Positions 41,913 to 51,824 of a DNA stretch of 64,000 nucleotides are shown here, piece by piece. A model generated the notes under the pieces. The model worked only from the letters and a program-made list of their open reading frames with translations, was not told the origin of the DNA and did not search any database. Position 1 is the first letter of the stretch, and each line of letters starts with the position of its first letter. Both the position numbers and the translations under genes were made by a program. This stretch comes from Micromonospora sp. HK10. Lineage in GTDB: Bacteria > Actinomycetota > Actinomycetes > Mycobacteriales > Micromonosporaceae. The stretch lies in assembly GCF_000982955.1 (NCBI RefSeq), contig NZ_KQ058821.1, positions 1 to 64,000 on the forward strand, read 5' to 3'.

Positions 41913-42123
41913 CCGCTCGTCCAATGCTCGCCGGTGGGCCACCTTCAGGCTAGGGCGGCCGCCGCCCGGCTGGGTCGGCCGAGTCCGGCAGCCGACGCAA
42001 CCCGGACTCCTGCCTGACCGGCTCGCCGGACACGCGGCCGGGCGCCCGGCCGGGCCGCCCGTACCCTGCTGGGATGCTCGCCCCCGACCTGCCGCCGGGG
42101 CTGGGCCGGCCCGGCACGCGCCG

Positions 42124-42153
42124 CGGCCCGGCACCTCTGGGGGTGCCGGGCCG
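42124..42153 (-). terminator. strong terminator after the PadR/HAAS operon
   Basis: A 12-bp perfect stem CGGCCCGGCACC / GGTGCCGGGCCG with a 6-nt loop, 18 bp past the stop of the minus-strand membrane gene. Confidence 0.85.
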
Positions 42154-42170
42154 TAGCGGGGTCGAGCGGG

Positions 42171-43118
42171 TCAGTGCCGATTGCGGTACGCCTTGATCGC
42201 GCTGTCGATGATGTCCCAGGCGGTGATCAGGGCGGTGCCGACGGCGACGAAGGTGGCGACGTTGTGCAGGTTGTCCGCCTGGGAGAGCCACTCCCACCGG
42301 TGCACGAAGTCCGGGTTGAGCAGCCGGTCGGTCGAGATCAGCCAGATCACCGGGACGGCGAAGGCGAGGTCCAGCACGGCGTTGACCCCGACCAGCGGCC
42401 AGGTCCAGCGGCCGGCGCGGAACTTGGCGACCTCCAGGCCGATGGTCGCGACCAGCACGGCGATCAGGAACGGCAGCCAGAAGCTCCACAGCGCGGGGTC
42501 GAGGATCGGCAGGTTGCCGTGGCCGTCGCCGGGCACGAACGAGCGGAACTGCTGGATCGGCAGGTACGCGATGACCAGCACCAGGAACCCGATGGCGGCG
42601 ACCGTGTCGACCGGGGTGATCTGCCGGTTGACGTGGTCCTCCCGGAGTTGGTCGACGGTCCAGGCGGGCAGGTGGAGCGCGGTGTTGGTGCGCTCCAGCA
42701 CCGCGAAGACCAGGGTGACCCAGAAGGCGATCTGGACCGCGGTCTGGATCGCCGCGCTGATCCCCTCGCCGATCGCGCCACCCCCGTTCCCGTCGGAGGC
42801 CTCCACCAGGCCGACGACGACCCCGACGAGCGCCGGGATGAAGCTGAGCAGCAGCTTCATCAGCCGCTCCCAGGCCAGGTAGTAGGCCGGGCCGATGAGC
42901 TGGAGCCGCCGGTCGGCGTAGCGGGCCGCGAGCTGCGCGGGGTCGCCCAGCTCGTTGAGCACCTCGCGCTCGGCGGCCTCGGTGTCGCGGCCGTCGGCGC
43001 GGCGGCCGTCGATCATGTCCTCGATCGAGCCGCGCAGCTCGGTCTCGATCTCCGCGCGGCGGCCGGCCGGCACGGACCGCAGGGTGGCGGCGAGATAACG
43101 GTCGGTCAGCGAGCTCAT
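42171..43118 (-). CDS. HAAS-domain multi-pass membrane protein
   Basis: 315 residues. The N-terminal soluble helical domain (SLTDRYLAATLRSVPAGRRAEIETELRGSIEDMIDGR and VLNELGDPAQLAARYADR) is the HAAS motif that accompanies PadR regulators. About six membrane helices follow, such as LLLSFIPALVGVVVGLVEAS, and a YLPIQQFRSFVPGDG extracytoplasmic loop. It is encoded directly after and overlapping the PadR gene by 4 bp. In other bacteria PadR-HAAS pairs report on membrane or envelope stress; here that is inference. Confidence 0.85.
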   Translation of the reverse strand: MSSLTDRYLAATLRSVPAGRRAEIETELRGSIEDMIDGRRADGRDTEAAEREVLNELGDPAQLAARYADRRLQLIGPAYYLAWERLMKLLLSFIPALVGVVVGLVEASDGNGGGAIGEGISAAIQTAVQIAFWVTLVFAVLERTNTALHLPAWTVDQLREDHVNRQITPVDTVAAIGFLVLVIAYLPIQQFRSFVPGDGHGNLPILDPALWSFWLPFLIAVLVATIGLEVAKFRAGRWTWPLVGVNAVLDLAFAVPVIWLISTDRLLNPDFVHRWEWLSQADNLHNVATFVAVGTALITAWDIIDSAIKAYRNRH

Positions 43119-43456
43119 CGCTGTGCTCCTTCGATCAGGTCGGTGAGAGAGGTCTGTACGGCGGCCAGGTCGCCGAGGAGACGCTGGAGCACGCGCTCGC
43201 CCTCCTCGCTGGTCCGGTAGAACTTGCGCGGCCGGCTTTCCTCGGTGTTCCACTCGCTGGTCAGCAGCCCTTGTTCCTCGAGGCGGCGCAGCAGCGGGTA
43301 GAGGGTGTTGGCGTCCACCGGGAAGCCGTGGCCGGTGAGCCGTTGCAGCAGTGCGTAGCCGTAGTCGGGGAGGCGCAGGGCGACCAGGCTCGCCACCACG
43401 ACCGTGCCCCGACGTAGCTCCTGGAGGTGGGTCCGGAGGACCTCGTCGCTGACCAT
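43115..43456 (-). CDS. PadR-family transcriptional regulator
   Basis: 113 residues, a short PadR. The winged helix covers VVVASLVALRLPDYGYALLQRL to YPLLRRLEEQGLLTSEWNTEESRPRKFYRTSEEG, the PadR/PF03551 signature including the Y-P-L-L-x-R-L recognition helix. A short C-terminal dimer helix follows (GDLAAVQTSLTDLIEG). It is coupled to the HAAS membrane gene (ATGA overlap). TGTGTG/CACACA palindromes in its own promoter suggest autoregulation. Confidence 0.92.
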   Translation of the reverse strand: MVSDEVLRTHLQELRRGTVVVASLVALRLPDYGYALLQRLTGHGFPVDANTLYPLLRRLEEQGLLTSEWNTEESRPRKFYRTSEEGERVLQRLLGDLAAVQTSLTDLIEGAQR

Positions 43457-43463
43457 GTGTCAC

Positions 43464-43493
43464 ACCATACTGTGTGCCACACACTAATGTCTA
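43464..43493 (-). promoter_or_regulatory. PadR promoter with overlapping operator
   Basis: On the minus strand TAGACA (43488-43493) and TATGGT (43464-43469) are 18 bp apart. The spacer contains the perfect palindrome TGTGTGNCACACA (43471-43483); a second GTGTCACAC lies just before the start codon. A short 5' leader is implied. Confidence 0.6.
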
Positions 43494-43661
43494 GCCCGAT
43501 ATCAGCGTGCCTCGCACAATGCTGTGAAGAGGCCGCGCGGCGGGGCCGGAAGGAGACGCCGACCACCCTCGGCGCGGACGGTGGAGCCGCCGAGTTGACC
43601 TCGGTAGGGTGGTTCCCGGTCGGCTCCGACCGCCAAGATCCACAGCTGGGGGGCGCCTCGC

Positions 43662-46600
43662 ATGGGCGATTCGTTCGCGCATCTGCACGTACACACCGAG
43701 TACTCGATGCTCGACGGGGCGGCCCGCCTCAAGGACCTCTTCGCCGAGGTCGGCCGGCAGGGAATGCCGGCGGTGGCGATGACCGACCACGGCAACATGC
43801 ACGGCGCGAACGACTTCTACAAGCAGGCGATGGCGGCCGGGGTCACCCCGATCCTCGGCGTCGAGGCGTACGTGGCGCCGGAGTCGCGCTTCCACAAGCA
43901 ACGGGTCAAGTGGGGCCGGCCGGAGCAGAAGAGCGACGACGTCTCCGGCAACGGCGCGATCACCCACATGACCATGTGGGCGCAGAACCGGACCGGGCTG
44001 CACAACCTGTTCAAACTCAACTCGCGCGCCTCCATGGAGGGCCACTACATCAAGTGGCCCCGGATGGACATGGAGCTGATCGCCGAGTACGCGGAAGGGA
44101 TCATGGCCACCACCGGCTGTCCGTCCGGTGCGGTGCAGACCCGGCTGCGGCTCGGGCAGTTCGACGAGGCGGTCAAGGTCGCCGGGGCGTACCAGGACAT
44201 CTTCGGCAAGGAGAACTACTTCCTGGAGTTGATGGACCACGGCCTGGACATCGAGAAGCGGGTCCGGGAAGGGCTGACCGAGATCGGCCGCAAGCTCAAC
44301 ATCCCGCCGGTGGTCACCAACGACTCGCACTACACCACCGAGTCGCAGGCCGAGGCGCACGACGTCCTGCTCTGCGTGCAGACCGCCAGCAACATCGACG
44401 ACCCCAACCGGTTCCGCCTCGAGGGCGGCGGCTACTACATCAAGTCGGCCGACCAGATGCGCGCGGTGAACACCTCCGAGCTCTGGCTGGAGGGGTGCCG
44501 CAACACCCTGCTGATCGCCGAGAAGGTCGACCCCGCCGGGATGTTCGAGTTCCGTAACCTGATGCCGCGCTTCCCGATCCCCGAGGGGGAGACCGAGGAG
44601 TCCTGGTTCCGCCGGGAGACGTTCGCGGGGCTGGCCCGCCGGTTCCCTGGCGGGGTTCCCGAGACCCACGTCAAGCAGGCCGAGTACGAGCTGGGCGTCA
44701 TCATCCAGATGGGCTTCCCGTCGTACTTCCTCGTGGTCGCCGACTTCATCCAGTGGGCCAAGGGCCAGGGCATCGCGGTCGGACCGGGCCGCGGTTCGGC
44801 CGCCGGCTCGCTCGTCGCGTACGCCCTGGGCATCACCGACCTGGACCCGCTGCCGCACGGGCTGATCTTCGAGCGGTTCCTCAACCCCGAGCGGGTCTCG
44901 ATGCCGGATGTCGACATCGACTTCGACGAGCGCCGGCGCGGTGAGGTGATCAAGTACGTCACCGAGAAGTGGGGCGAGGACAAGGTCGCGCAGATCGCCA
45001 CCTTCGGCACGATCAAGGCGAAGGCCGCGATCAAGGACTCGGCCCGGGTGCTCGGCTACCCGTACGCGGTCGGCGACCGGATCACCAAGGCCATGCCCCC
45101 GGCCGTGATGGGCAAGGACATCCCGCTCACCGGCATCTTCGACCCGAAGCACCCGCGCTACGCCGAGGCCGGCGAGATCCGCGGCCTCTACGAGTCCGAC
45201 CCGGACGTCAAGAAGGTCATCGACACCGCACGCGGCATCGAGGGGCTGATCCGGCAGACCGGCGTGCACGCCGCCGGCGTCATCATGTCCGCCGAGCCGA
45301 TCATCGAGCACATCCCGCTGATGCGTCGGGACGCCGACGGGGCCATCATCACCCAGTTCGACTACCCGACGTGCGAGTCGCTCGGGCTGTTGAAGATGGA
45401 CTTCCTCGGCCTGCGCAACCTGACCATCATCGACGACGCGCTGAAGAACATCGAGAGCAACCACGGCCGCAAGGTCGACCTGCTCCAGCTCCCGCTCGAC
45501 GACAAGCCGACGTACGAGCTGCTGGCCCGCGGCGACACGCTCGGCGTGTTCCAGCTCGACGGCGGCCCGATGCGCTCGCTGCTGCGGCTGATGAAGCCGG
45601 ACAACTTCGAGGACATCTCCGCCGTCCTGGCGCTCTACCGGCCCGGCCCGATGGGCGCCAACTCGCACACCAACTACGCGCTGCGCAAGAACGGCCTGCA
45701 GGAGATCACCCCGATCCATCCGGAGCTGGCCGAGCCGCTGGAGGAGATCCTCGGCCCCACCTACGGCCTGATCGTCTACCAGGAGCAGGTGCAGCGCGCC
45801 GCGCAGAAACTCGCCGGCTACAGCCTCGGCCAGGCCGACCTGTTGCGCCGGGCGATGGGCAAGAAGAAGAAGGAGGTCCTCGACAAGGAGTTCGTGCCGT
45901 TCCGCGACGGCATGCGCGGCAACGGCTACTCCGACGAGGCCATCCAGACCCTCTGGGACATCCTGGTCCCGTTCGCCGACTACGCGTTCAACAAGGCGCA
46001 CACCGCCGGCTACGGGCTGGTGTCGTACTGGACCGGCTACCTCAAGGCCAACTACCCGGCCGAGTACATGGCGGGGCTGCTCACCTCCGTCGGCGACGAC
46101 AAGGACAAGATGGCGCTCTACCTGTCGGAGTGCCGCCGGATGGGCATCCAGGTGCTGCCGCCGGACGTCAACACCTCGGCCGGGCCGTTCACCCCGGTCG
46201 GAAAGGACATCCGCTTCGGCCTGGCCGCCATCCGCAACGTCGGCGCGAACGTGGTCGCCTCGATCATGCGGTGCCGGGAGGAGAAGGGCGGCTACACCGA
46301 CTTCTACGACTTCCTGTCCAAGGTGGACGCCGTGGTCTGCAACAAGAAGACCATCGAATCGCTGATCAAGGCCGGCGCGTTCGACTCCCTCGGCCACCCG
46401 CGCAAGGGCCTGCTCGCCGTGCACGCGGACGCGATCGACGCGTACGCCGACGTGAAGCGCAAGGAGGCCGTCGGCCAGTACGACCTCTTCGGCGCCGGCT
46501 TCGGCGACGCGGACACCGGCGGCAGCACCACGGTCATGCCGACCATCGGCGCGGGGGAGTGGGACAAGCGGGACAAGCTCGCCTTCGAACGCGAGATGCT

Positions 46601-47195
46601 CGGCCTGTACGTCTCGGACCACCCGCTGTTCGGCCTGGAGCACGTCCTCAACGCCGCCGCGGACACCACCATCGCCGCGCTCAACGAGGAGGGCGCGGTG
46701 CCCGACGGCGCGGTGGTCACCCTGGCCGGCATCCTCTCCGGCGTGCAGCGCCGGGTGACCAAGCAGGGGCGGGCCTGGGCCTCGGCCACCCTGGAGGACC
46801 TCGCCGGCGGGGTGGAGACGCTGTTCTTCCCGAACACCTACGAGGTGATCGGCCAGTACATCGCCGAGGACGCGATCGTGGTGGTCAAGGGGCGGGTCGA
46901 CCGGCGCGACGACACGCCGCGGATCATGGCGATGGACATGTCCATGCCGGACGTCAGCAGCAACCCGGCGAACAAGCCGGTCACCCTGACCATCCCGGTG
47001 CACCGGTGCACGCCGCCGCTGGTGGAGAAGCTCAAGGAGACCCTGGTGCTGCACCCCGGCGACACCGAGGTGCACGTCAAGCTGCTCAACGGCGGCAAGG
47101 TCACCACGCTGCGGCTCGGGCCGTTCCGGGTGGCCGCCACCACGGCGCTGATGGGCGACCTGAAGAGCGTGCTCGGCCCCGCCAACGTCAGCTGA
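43662..47195 (+). CDS. dnaE: DNA polymerase III alpha subunit
   Basis: 1177 residues, the size of the main replicative DnaE1 of actinomycetes. The N-terminal PHP domain has [15 protein letters not shown] and MTDHGNMHG. The palm contains [14 protein letters not shown] and the catalytic aspartates in [13 protein letters not shown] (about 411-423). The active site continues with [12 protein letters not shown] and the fingers region YRPGPMGAN. Late in the chain come the helix-hairpin-helix segment and an OB-fold with [22 protein letters not shown], which is a further polymerase III mark. This gene is far from the other replication genes here. The ATG start gives [15 protein letters not shown]. 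Confidence 0.97.
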   Translation: MGDSFAHLHVHTEYSMLDGAARLKDLFAEVGRQGMPAVAMTDHGNMHGANDFYKQAMAAGVTPILGVEAYVAPESRFHKQRVKWGRPEQKSDDVSGNGAITHMTMWAQNRTGLHNLFKLNSRASMEGHYIKWPRMDMELIAEYAEGIMATTGCPSGAVQTRLRLGQFDEAVKVAGAYQDIFGKENYFLELMDHGLDIEKRVREGLTEIGRKLNIPPVVTNDSHYTTESQAEAHDVLLCVQTASNIDDPNRFRLEGGGYYIKSADQMRAVNTSELWLEGCRNTLLIAEKVDPAGMFEFRNLMPRFPIPEGETEESWFRRETFAGLARRFPGGVPETHVKQAEYELGVIIQMGFPSYFLVVADFIQWAKGQGIAVGPGRGSAAGSLVAYALGITDLDPLPHGLIFERFLNPERVSMPDVDIDFDERRRGEVIKYVTEKWGEDKVAQIATFGTIKAKAAIKDSARVLGYPYAVGDRITKAMPPAVMGKDIPLTGIFDPKHPRYAEAGEIRGLYESDPDVKKVIDTARGIEGLIRQTGVHAAGVIMSAEPIIEHIPLMRRDADGAIITQFDYPTCESLGLLKMDFLGLRNLTIIDDALKNIESNHGRKVDLLQLPLDDKPTYELLARGDTLGVFQLDGGPMRSLLRLMKPDNFEDISAVLALYRPGPMGANSHTNYALRKNGLQEITPIHPELAEPLEEILGPTYGLIVYQEQVQRAAQKLAGYSLGQADLLRRAMGKKKKEVLDKEFVPFRDGMRGNGYSDEAIQTLWDILVPFADYAFNKAHTAGYGLVSYWTGYLKANYPAEYMAGLLTSVGDDKDKMALYLSECRRMGIQVLPPDVNTSAGPFTPVGKDIRFGLAAIRNVGANVVASIMRCREEKGGYTDFYDFLSKVDAVVCNKKTIESLIKAGAFDSLGHPRKGLLAVHADAIDAYADVKRKEAVGQYDLFGAGFGDADTGGSTTVMPTIGAGEWDKRDKLAFEREMLGLYVSDHPLFGLEHVLNAAADTTIAALNEEGAVPDGAVVTLAGILSGVQRRVTKQGRAWASATLEDLAGGVETLFFPNTYEVIGQYIAEDAIVVVKGRVDRRDDTPRIMAMDMSMPDVSSNPANKPVTLTIPVHRCTPPLVEKLKETLVLHPGDTEVHVKLLNGGKVTTLRLGPFRVAATTALMGDLKSVLGPANVS

Positions 47196-47280
47196 GCCCC
47201 GCACCACCGGAACGCGGCGAGGGCCGCTGGCCGTGGATTGGTTGTCCCGGTGGCCCGGGGGCGATCGCTAGCGTCGAGGC

Positions 47281-48318
47281 ATGGACCTCGCGCAGGCGCA
47301 GAAGCTGTGGCAACCGGAGCCCGGGTGGCTGAACACCGCCACCTACGGGCTGCCGCCCGACCCCGCCTGGGAGGCGGTACAGGAGGTGCTCGCCGACTGG
47401 CGGGGCGGGCGGGTCTCCTTCGAGGGCTGGGACCAGGCCGTCGGCCGCTCCCGGGCGGCCTTCGCCGGCCTGGTCGGCGTACCCGCCGAGGACGTGACCG
47501 TCGGCAGCACCGCCTCGCAGCTGCTCGCCCCGGTGGCCGCCGCGCTGCCGCCCGGTGCGACCGTGGTGGTGCCCGAGGTGGAGTTCACCTCGCTGCTCTT
47601 CCCCTGGCTGGTGCAGGAGGACCGGGGGGTACGGGTGCGGACGGTCCCGCTGGCCGGCCTGGTCGAGGCCATCGACGCGGGCACCGACGTGGTCGCGTTC
47701 AGCCTGGTGCAGTCCGCCGACGGCAGCGTCGCGCCGTACCGGGAGATCGTCGCGGCGGCCCGGGCGCACGGCGCGTTCGTGGTGGTCGACGCCACCCAGG
47801 CCTGCGGCTGGCTGCCCTTCGACGCGAGCCTCGCCGACGCGGTGGTGGTCGGCGCGTACAAGTGGTTGATGTCGCCGCGCGGCGCCTCCTTCGCCTACCT
47901 GGCCCCGGCGCTGCGGGAGCGGATGCGCCCGGACGCGGCCAACTGGTACGCGGGCAAGGACCCGCAGGACTCCTTCTACGGCCTGCCGCTGCGGCTGGCC
48001 GACGACGCCCGGCGCTTCGACATCTCGCCGGCCTGGTTCTGCTATGTCGGCGCGGCTCCCGCCCTCGAACTGCTCGCCGAGGTCGGGTTGGCGGCGGTGC
48101 ACGAGCACGACGTGGCGCTGGCCAACCGGTTCCTCGCCGGGCTGGGCCGGCCGCCGGGCGACAGTGCGATCGTCTCGGTGGCGGTGCCGGACGCGCAGCA
48201 GAAGCTGGCCCGGGCCGGGGTGCGCGCCGCCGTGCGGGCCGGCCGGGTCCGCGCGTCGTTCCATCTCTACACCACCGAGGCGGACGTCGACCTGGCCCTG
48301 ACCGCGCTGGCCGGCTGA
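47281..48318 (+). CDS. class V aminotransferase-fold PLP enzyme
   Basis: 345 residues of fold type I. The PLP lysine is in VVGAYKWLMSPRG, the cofactor-binding Asp in VVVDATQACGWLPFD, and the SVAPYREI segment matches cysteine desulphurase/kynureninase relatives. No active-site Cys loop like that of IscS is seen, so it is probably a transaminase or epimerase-like homologue (isopenicillin N epimerase or EgtE-like type) with unknown substrate. TAGCGT lies about 10 nt before the ATG with no Shine-Dalgarno. It follows dnaE by 85 bp. Confidence 0.83.
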   Translation: MDLAQAQKLWQPEPGWLNTATYGLPPDPAWEAVQEVLADWRGGRVSFEGWDQAVGRSRAAFAGLVGVPAEDVTVGSTASQLLAPVAAALPPGATVVVPEVEFTSLLFPWLVQEDRGVRVRTVPLAGLVEAIDAGTDVVAFSLVQSADGSVAPYREIVAAARAHGAFVVVDATQACGWLPFDASLADAVVVGAYKWLMSPRGASFAYLAPALRERMRPDAANWYAGKDPQDSFYGLPLRLADDARRFDISPAWFCYVGAAPALELLAEVGLAAVHEHDVALANRFLAGLGRPPGDSAIVSVAVPDAQQKLARAGVRAAVRAGRVRASFHLYTTEADVDLALTALAG

Positions 48319-49020
48319 GCCGCGACGGCTGCCCGCGCCGACCGGCTGCCCCGCGCCATCCCGCGACGCGGCGTCCCGCGCCGTGCCGCGACGCGGCTTC
48401 CCGCGGCGCGCTGTCCCGCGACGCGGCGTCCCGCCTGGTCCGGCCCGCCCGAGTTCGACGTCGCGGCGTGTTGTCCCGCGACGAGCTGAGCGGGCGATCC
48501 CACCCCGGGACCGGGCGGGAGCGCCCGCTCAGGCCAACGGGCCGCCACCCGCCGGCGCGCCGGCCCGCGCGGAGCGGCGCTCGACCGTCGGCAGACGGGT
48601 CCCCGCCGGACGTGCGACGCCCAGGGGTCCCGCTCGACGCGGCGGCCACCCCCAAACTAGCGGCGCAAGTTTCCCGCCGTCCACCCCGGACCGTGCCTCG
48701 CCTCGACCCCTACCGCCGCCCGGTGCCGCGGACCGCCGGCCGTCGTCGGGCGGGACGCTCCGGTGGCACGGGGCCGGAGCGCGCCGCGTGCCGGTGGGGC
48801 CACCACATGTCGACGCCGACCGATGCCGCTCGGGCCACCCGGGCGCGCCCGCCGGGCCCGCCCACTATGGCGGGCCAGGCCGTCCGCCCGGGGGCGAATG
48901 TGTGTCCGGTCGACATGGTTCGATCCGGTGAACGCGCCGTAGGTTTCCTGCACGCGACGGCGCTGTGACCCCGGTCACCGACCTGGCCGCCGCCTGGTGG
49001 GACCTGCGGAGGGTGTGGCG
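48319..49020. other. 700-bp gap with repeats and no recognisable gene
   Basis: The longest gap in the window. Bases 48361-48440 hold three imperfect copies of a unit starting CCGCGACGCGGC; a fourth fragment (TCCCGCGACG) is near 48473. Open frames across the gap have no Shine-Dalgarno, no domain and low-complexity Arg/Pro composition. A TAGGTT at 48940-48945 could be the -10 for the liv operon. I see no gene here. Confidence 0.55.
48361..48440. repeat. imperfect tandem repeat, ~25-30 bp units
   Basis: Units at 48361, 48386 and 48416, each starting CCGCGACGCGGC and containing TCCCGC. They are self-complementary in part (GCGACGC). Confidence 0.7.
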
Positions 49021-49782
49021 ATGGCCGGGCAAGCGATCCTGTCGGCCCGCGGGCTGACCCGGGACTTCCGGGGCTTCCGGGCCGTCGACGGGGTCGACCT
49101 CGACGTGGCGCCGGAGTCCGTGCACGCCCTGGTGGGGCCGAACGGTGCCGGCAAGACCACGCTGTTCAACCTGCTCACCGGCTTCCTGCCGGCCAGCGGC
49201 GGGCGGATAGAGCTGGCCGGACGGGACGTCACCGGCCTGCCCCCGGAACGGGTCGCCCGGCTCGGGGTGGCCCGCTCGTTCCAGATCACCAGTCTCTTCC
49301 CGCAGCTCGCCGCCCGCGAGCACGTCGAGCTGGCGCTCCAGTCCGGCACCGGGCTGGGCTGGCGGTTCTGGCGCTCGACGAAGCTGATGCGCCGCTACCG
49401 GGAGCGGGCCGACGAGCTGCTCGCCATGGTCGGCCTCGCCGAGCTGGCCGAGGCCCCCGCCGAGGCCCTCGCGTACGGGCGCAAGCGGGCCCTGGAGCTG
49501 GCCCTCGCCCTCGCCCTCGACCCGAAGGTGCTGCTGCTCGACGAGCCCACCGCCGGCATGGGACTGGAGGACGTCGACCGCACCGTCGACCTGATCGCCA
49601 CGGTCCGCGCCGGCCGCACCGTGGTCCTGGTGGAGCACAACATGAGCGTCGTCGGCCGGCTGGCCGACACCGTCACCGTCCTGCAGGCCGGCAAGGTGCT
49701 CGTCGAGGGGCCCTACGAGCAGGTCCGCGCCGACGAGCGGGTCATCACCGCCTACCTGGGAGCCGCGGATGCTGCGCATTGA
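49021..49782 (+). CDS. branched-chain amino acid-type ABC transporter ATP-binding protein (LivG-like)
   Basis: 253 residues. Walker A is GPNGAGKTT, the Q-loop region ARSFQITSLFPQ, the ABC signature is the variant AYGRKRALELA where LSYGQQR is usual, and Walker B LLLDEPTAGM. The H-loop His lies in VVLVEHNMSV. This is the LivG-type subunit. I chose ATG 49021 with GGAGGG 7 nt upstream; a GTG at 48997 is an in-frame alternative. First gene of an operon with livF, livK-, livH- and livM-like genes. Confidence 0.9.
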   Translation: MAGQAILSARGLTRDFRGFRAVDGVDLDVAPESVHALVGPNGAGKTTLFNLLTGFLPASGGRIELAGRDVTGLPPERVARLGVARSFQITSLFPQLAAREHVELALQSGTGLGWRFWRSTKLMRRYRERADELLAMVGLAELAEAPAEALAYGRKRALELALALALDPKVLLLDEPTAGMGLEDVDRTVDLIATVRAGRTVVLVEHNMSVVGRLADTVTVLQAGKVLVEGPYEQVRADERVITAYLGAADAAH

Positions 49783-50461
49783 GAACCTCTCCGCCTGGTA
49801 CGGCGAGGCGCAGGTGCTGCGGGAGGTGAGCCTGGAGGTGGCCGCCGGCGAGGTGGTCACCCTGGTCGGCCGCAACGGGGCCGGCAAGTCCACCCTGCTG
49901 CGCAGCGTGATGGGGCTGCACTCCGGCCAGCGGGGCACGGTCACCCTCGACGGTCGGGACATCACCCGGCTGCCGGCGTACCAGCGGGCGCGGGCCGGGC
50001 TCGGCTGGGTGCCCGACGACCGGGGCGCGTACGCCACCCTGACCGTCACCGAGAACCTGACCCTGCCGCCCCGGGTGGGTCCCGACCCGTGGTCCCTCGA
50101 CCGGATCTACGCGGCGTTCCCGGCCCTGCACACCCGGCGCGACTCGCCGGCCACCCTGCTCTCCGGCGGCGAGCAGCAGATGCTCGCCCTGGCCCGGGTG
50201 CTGCGGATGGGCGCCCGGCTGCTGCTCTGCGACGAGCCCACCGAGGGCCTGTCGCCGCTGCTCGTGCGGCAGGTCGGCGACCTGCTGCGGGAGGCCAAAC
50301 GGCACGGCGTGACCGTGCTGCTGGTCGAGCAGAACCTGCACTTCGCCACCGGCGTCGCCGACCGGCACTACCTGCTGGCCGAGGGACGCGTCGCGGCGGC
50401 GATGGACAACTCCGAGGTGCGCTCGCGGGAGCGCGAGCTGCTGGCGTACCTCGGCATCTGA
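49769..50461 (+). CDS. branched-chain amino acid-type ABC transporter ATP-binding protein (LivF-like)
   Basis: 230 residues. Walker A GRNGAGKST, signature LSGGEQQMLALARVL, Walker B LLCDEPTEGLSPLL and H-loop LLVEQN are all canonical. The opening LRIENLSAWYGEAQVLREVSL is typical of LivF. It overlaps the LivG-like gene by 14 bp and would pair with it as the second nucleotide-binding subunit of a heterodimeric importer. Confidence 0.92.
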   Translation: MLRIENLSAWYGEAQVLREVSLEVAAGEVVTLVGRNGAGKSTLLRSVMGLHSGQRGTVTLDGRDITRLPAYQRARAGLGWVPDDRGAYATLTVTENLTLPPRVGPDPWSLDRIYAAFPALHTRRDSPATLLSGGEQQMLALARVLRMGARLLLCDEPTEGLSPLLVRQVGDLLREAKRHGVTVLLVEQNLHFATGVADRHYLLAEGRVAAAMDNSEVRSRERELLAYLGI

Positions 50462-50501
50462 CACGACGGCTGACCCGCGCGGACCGCGCGGTACGAAGGG
50501 G

Positions 50502-51758
50502 ATGGACATGCGTAGGAGCGTGGGTGTGGCCGCGGCGTCGGCGGCGGCCTTGCTGGTGGCCGGCTGCGGCGGCGGTGGTCCGCAGTCCGGCGGCGACTCG
50601 AAGCTGACCGGCGACAAGATCGTGCTGGGCGTGCTCAACGACCAGTCCGGGGCCTACTCGGAGCTGTCCGGGCGGAACTCGGTCAAGGCCGTGGAGCTGG
50701 CCATCGCCGACTTCAAGGCCAAGTACGGCGACAAGGCGGTGACCAAGGACATCACCGTGGAGACCGCCGACCACCAGAACAAGCCGGACGTGGCCAACAG
50801 CAAGGCCCAGGAGATGTACGACCGCAAGGGCGTCGACGCCATCCTGGACGTGCCGACCTCCTCGGCCGCGCTCAAGGTCGCCGACGTGGTTAAGGAGAAG
50901 AAGAAGCTCTACTTCAACATCGGCGCGGCGACCACCGACCTGACCGGCAAGAGCTGCAACAAGTACACGTTCCACTACGCGTACGACACCTACATGCTGG
51001 CGCACGGCACCGGCACGGTGACCACCGAGCAGGTCGGCAAGAACTGGTACATCCTCTACCCGAACTACGCCTTCGGGCAGGACATGGAGAAGAGCTTCTC
51101 CGCGGCCATCAGCGCGGCCGGCGGCCAGGTGGTCGGCAAGGACGGCGCGCCGTTCCCGAACACCAGCGGCGACTACTCGTCGTTCCTGCTCAAGGCGCCC
51201 ACGTTGAACCCGAAGCCGCAGGTGCTCGGCACCATGCAGGCCGGCGCCGAGCTGGTCAACGTGGTCAAGCAGTACAACGAGTTCAAGCTCCGGGACAAGG
51301 GCGTCGGGCTGGCCGTCGGCCTGATGTTCATCACCGACATCCACTCGCTCACCCCGGCCGCGCTGGCCGGCACCACCTACACCGACGCCTGGTACTGGAA
51401 CTTCGACCAGCAGAACCGGGCGTGGGCGGACCGGTTCCAGTCCGAGACCGGCACCCGGCCGTCGTTCGCCCACGCGGCCAACTACTCCGCGGCCACCCAG
51501 TACCTGGAGGCCGTGCAGGCCGCCGGCACCGACGACGCGGACGCCGTGGTCAAGGGGCTGGAGGGCAAGGAGATCAACGACCTCTTCCTGCGCAACGGCA
51601 AGATCCGCGCCGAGGACCACCGGGTCATCCACGACGCCTACCTGGCCCAGGTGAAGCCGCAGGCCGAGGTCGGCGAGCCGTGGGACTACGTGAAGATCCT
51701 CAAGACCATCCCGGCGGCCGAGGCGTTCCGCGCCCCGTCGGCCGACTGCAAGCTGTGA
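50502..51758 (+). CDS. branched-chain amino acid-type ABC transporter substrate-binding lipoprotein (LivK-like)
   Basis: 418 residues. Signal peptide with lipobox LLVAGC. The binding fold has LGVLNDQSGAYSELSGRNSV at the first lobe, VDAILDVPTSSAALKVADV, and WYILYPNYAFGQDMEKSF. Type I periplasmic-binding family 4/ANF-receptor-like proteins of this kind bind amino acids, amides, urea or aromatic compounds; the ligand here is not obvious. The ATG is preceded by GAAGGGG. It is in the third position, between the ATPases and the permeases. Confidence 0.9.
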   Translation: MDMRRSVGVAAASAAALLVAGCGGGGPQSGGDSKLTGDKIVLGVLNDQSGAYSELSGRNSVKAVELAIADFKAKYGDKAVTKDITVETADHQNKPDVANSKAQEMYDRKGVDAILDVPTSSAALKVADVVKEKKKLYFNIGAATTDLTGKSCNKYTFHYAYDTYMLAHGTGTVTTEQVGKNWYILYPNYAFGQDMEKSFSAAISAAGGQVVGKDGAPFPNTSGDYSSFLLKAPTLNPKPQVLGTMQAGAELVNVVKQYNEFKLRDKGVGLAVGLMFITDIHSLTPAALAGTTYTDAWYWNFDQQNRAWADRFQSETGTRPSFAHAANYSAATQYLEAVQAAGTDDADAVVKGLEGKEINDLFLRNGKIRAEDHRVIHDAYLAQVKPQAEVGEPWDYVKILKTIPAAEAFRAPSADCKL

Positions 51759-51800
51759 GCGCGCGGAGCGAGCCGGCTCTGCGCGCCGCACGGTCGCGAC
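51757..51800. repeat. post-stop dispersed repeat, copy 1
   Basis: Directly after the livK-like stop: GAGCGCGCGGAGCGAGCC, then AGCCGGCTCTGCGCGCCGCA, GGTCGCGA. A related copy follows ruvA (60361-60452, with AGCCGGTTTTGCGAGCC and AGTCGCGA). I recall similar post-stop sequences from other Micromonospora genes. Confidence 0.45.
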
Positions 51801-51824
51801 CGACGACGGCGAGGTGACGGGCGG

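Noticed and set aside
48383-48931. A 182-codon open frame in the gap before the liv-type operon.
   Set aside because: Arg/Pro/Ala-rich low complexity, no Shine-Dalgarno, overlaps a tandem repeat, no domain.
48910-48940. A GGTTCGATCC motif resembling a tRNA T-arm.
   Set aside because: No acceptor stem, anticodon arm or D-arm can be fitted around it.
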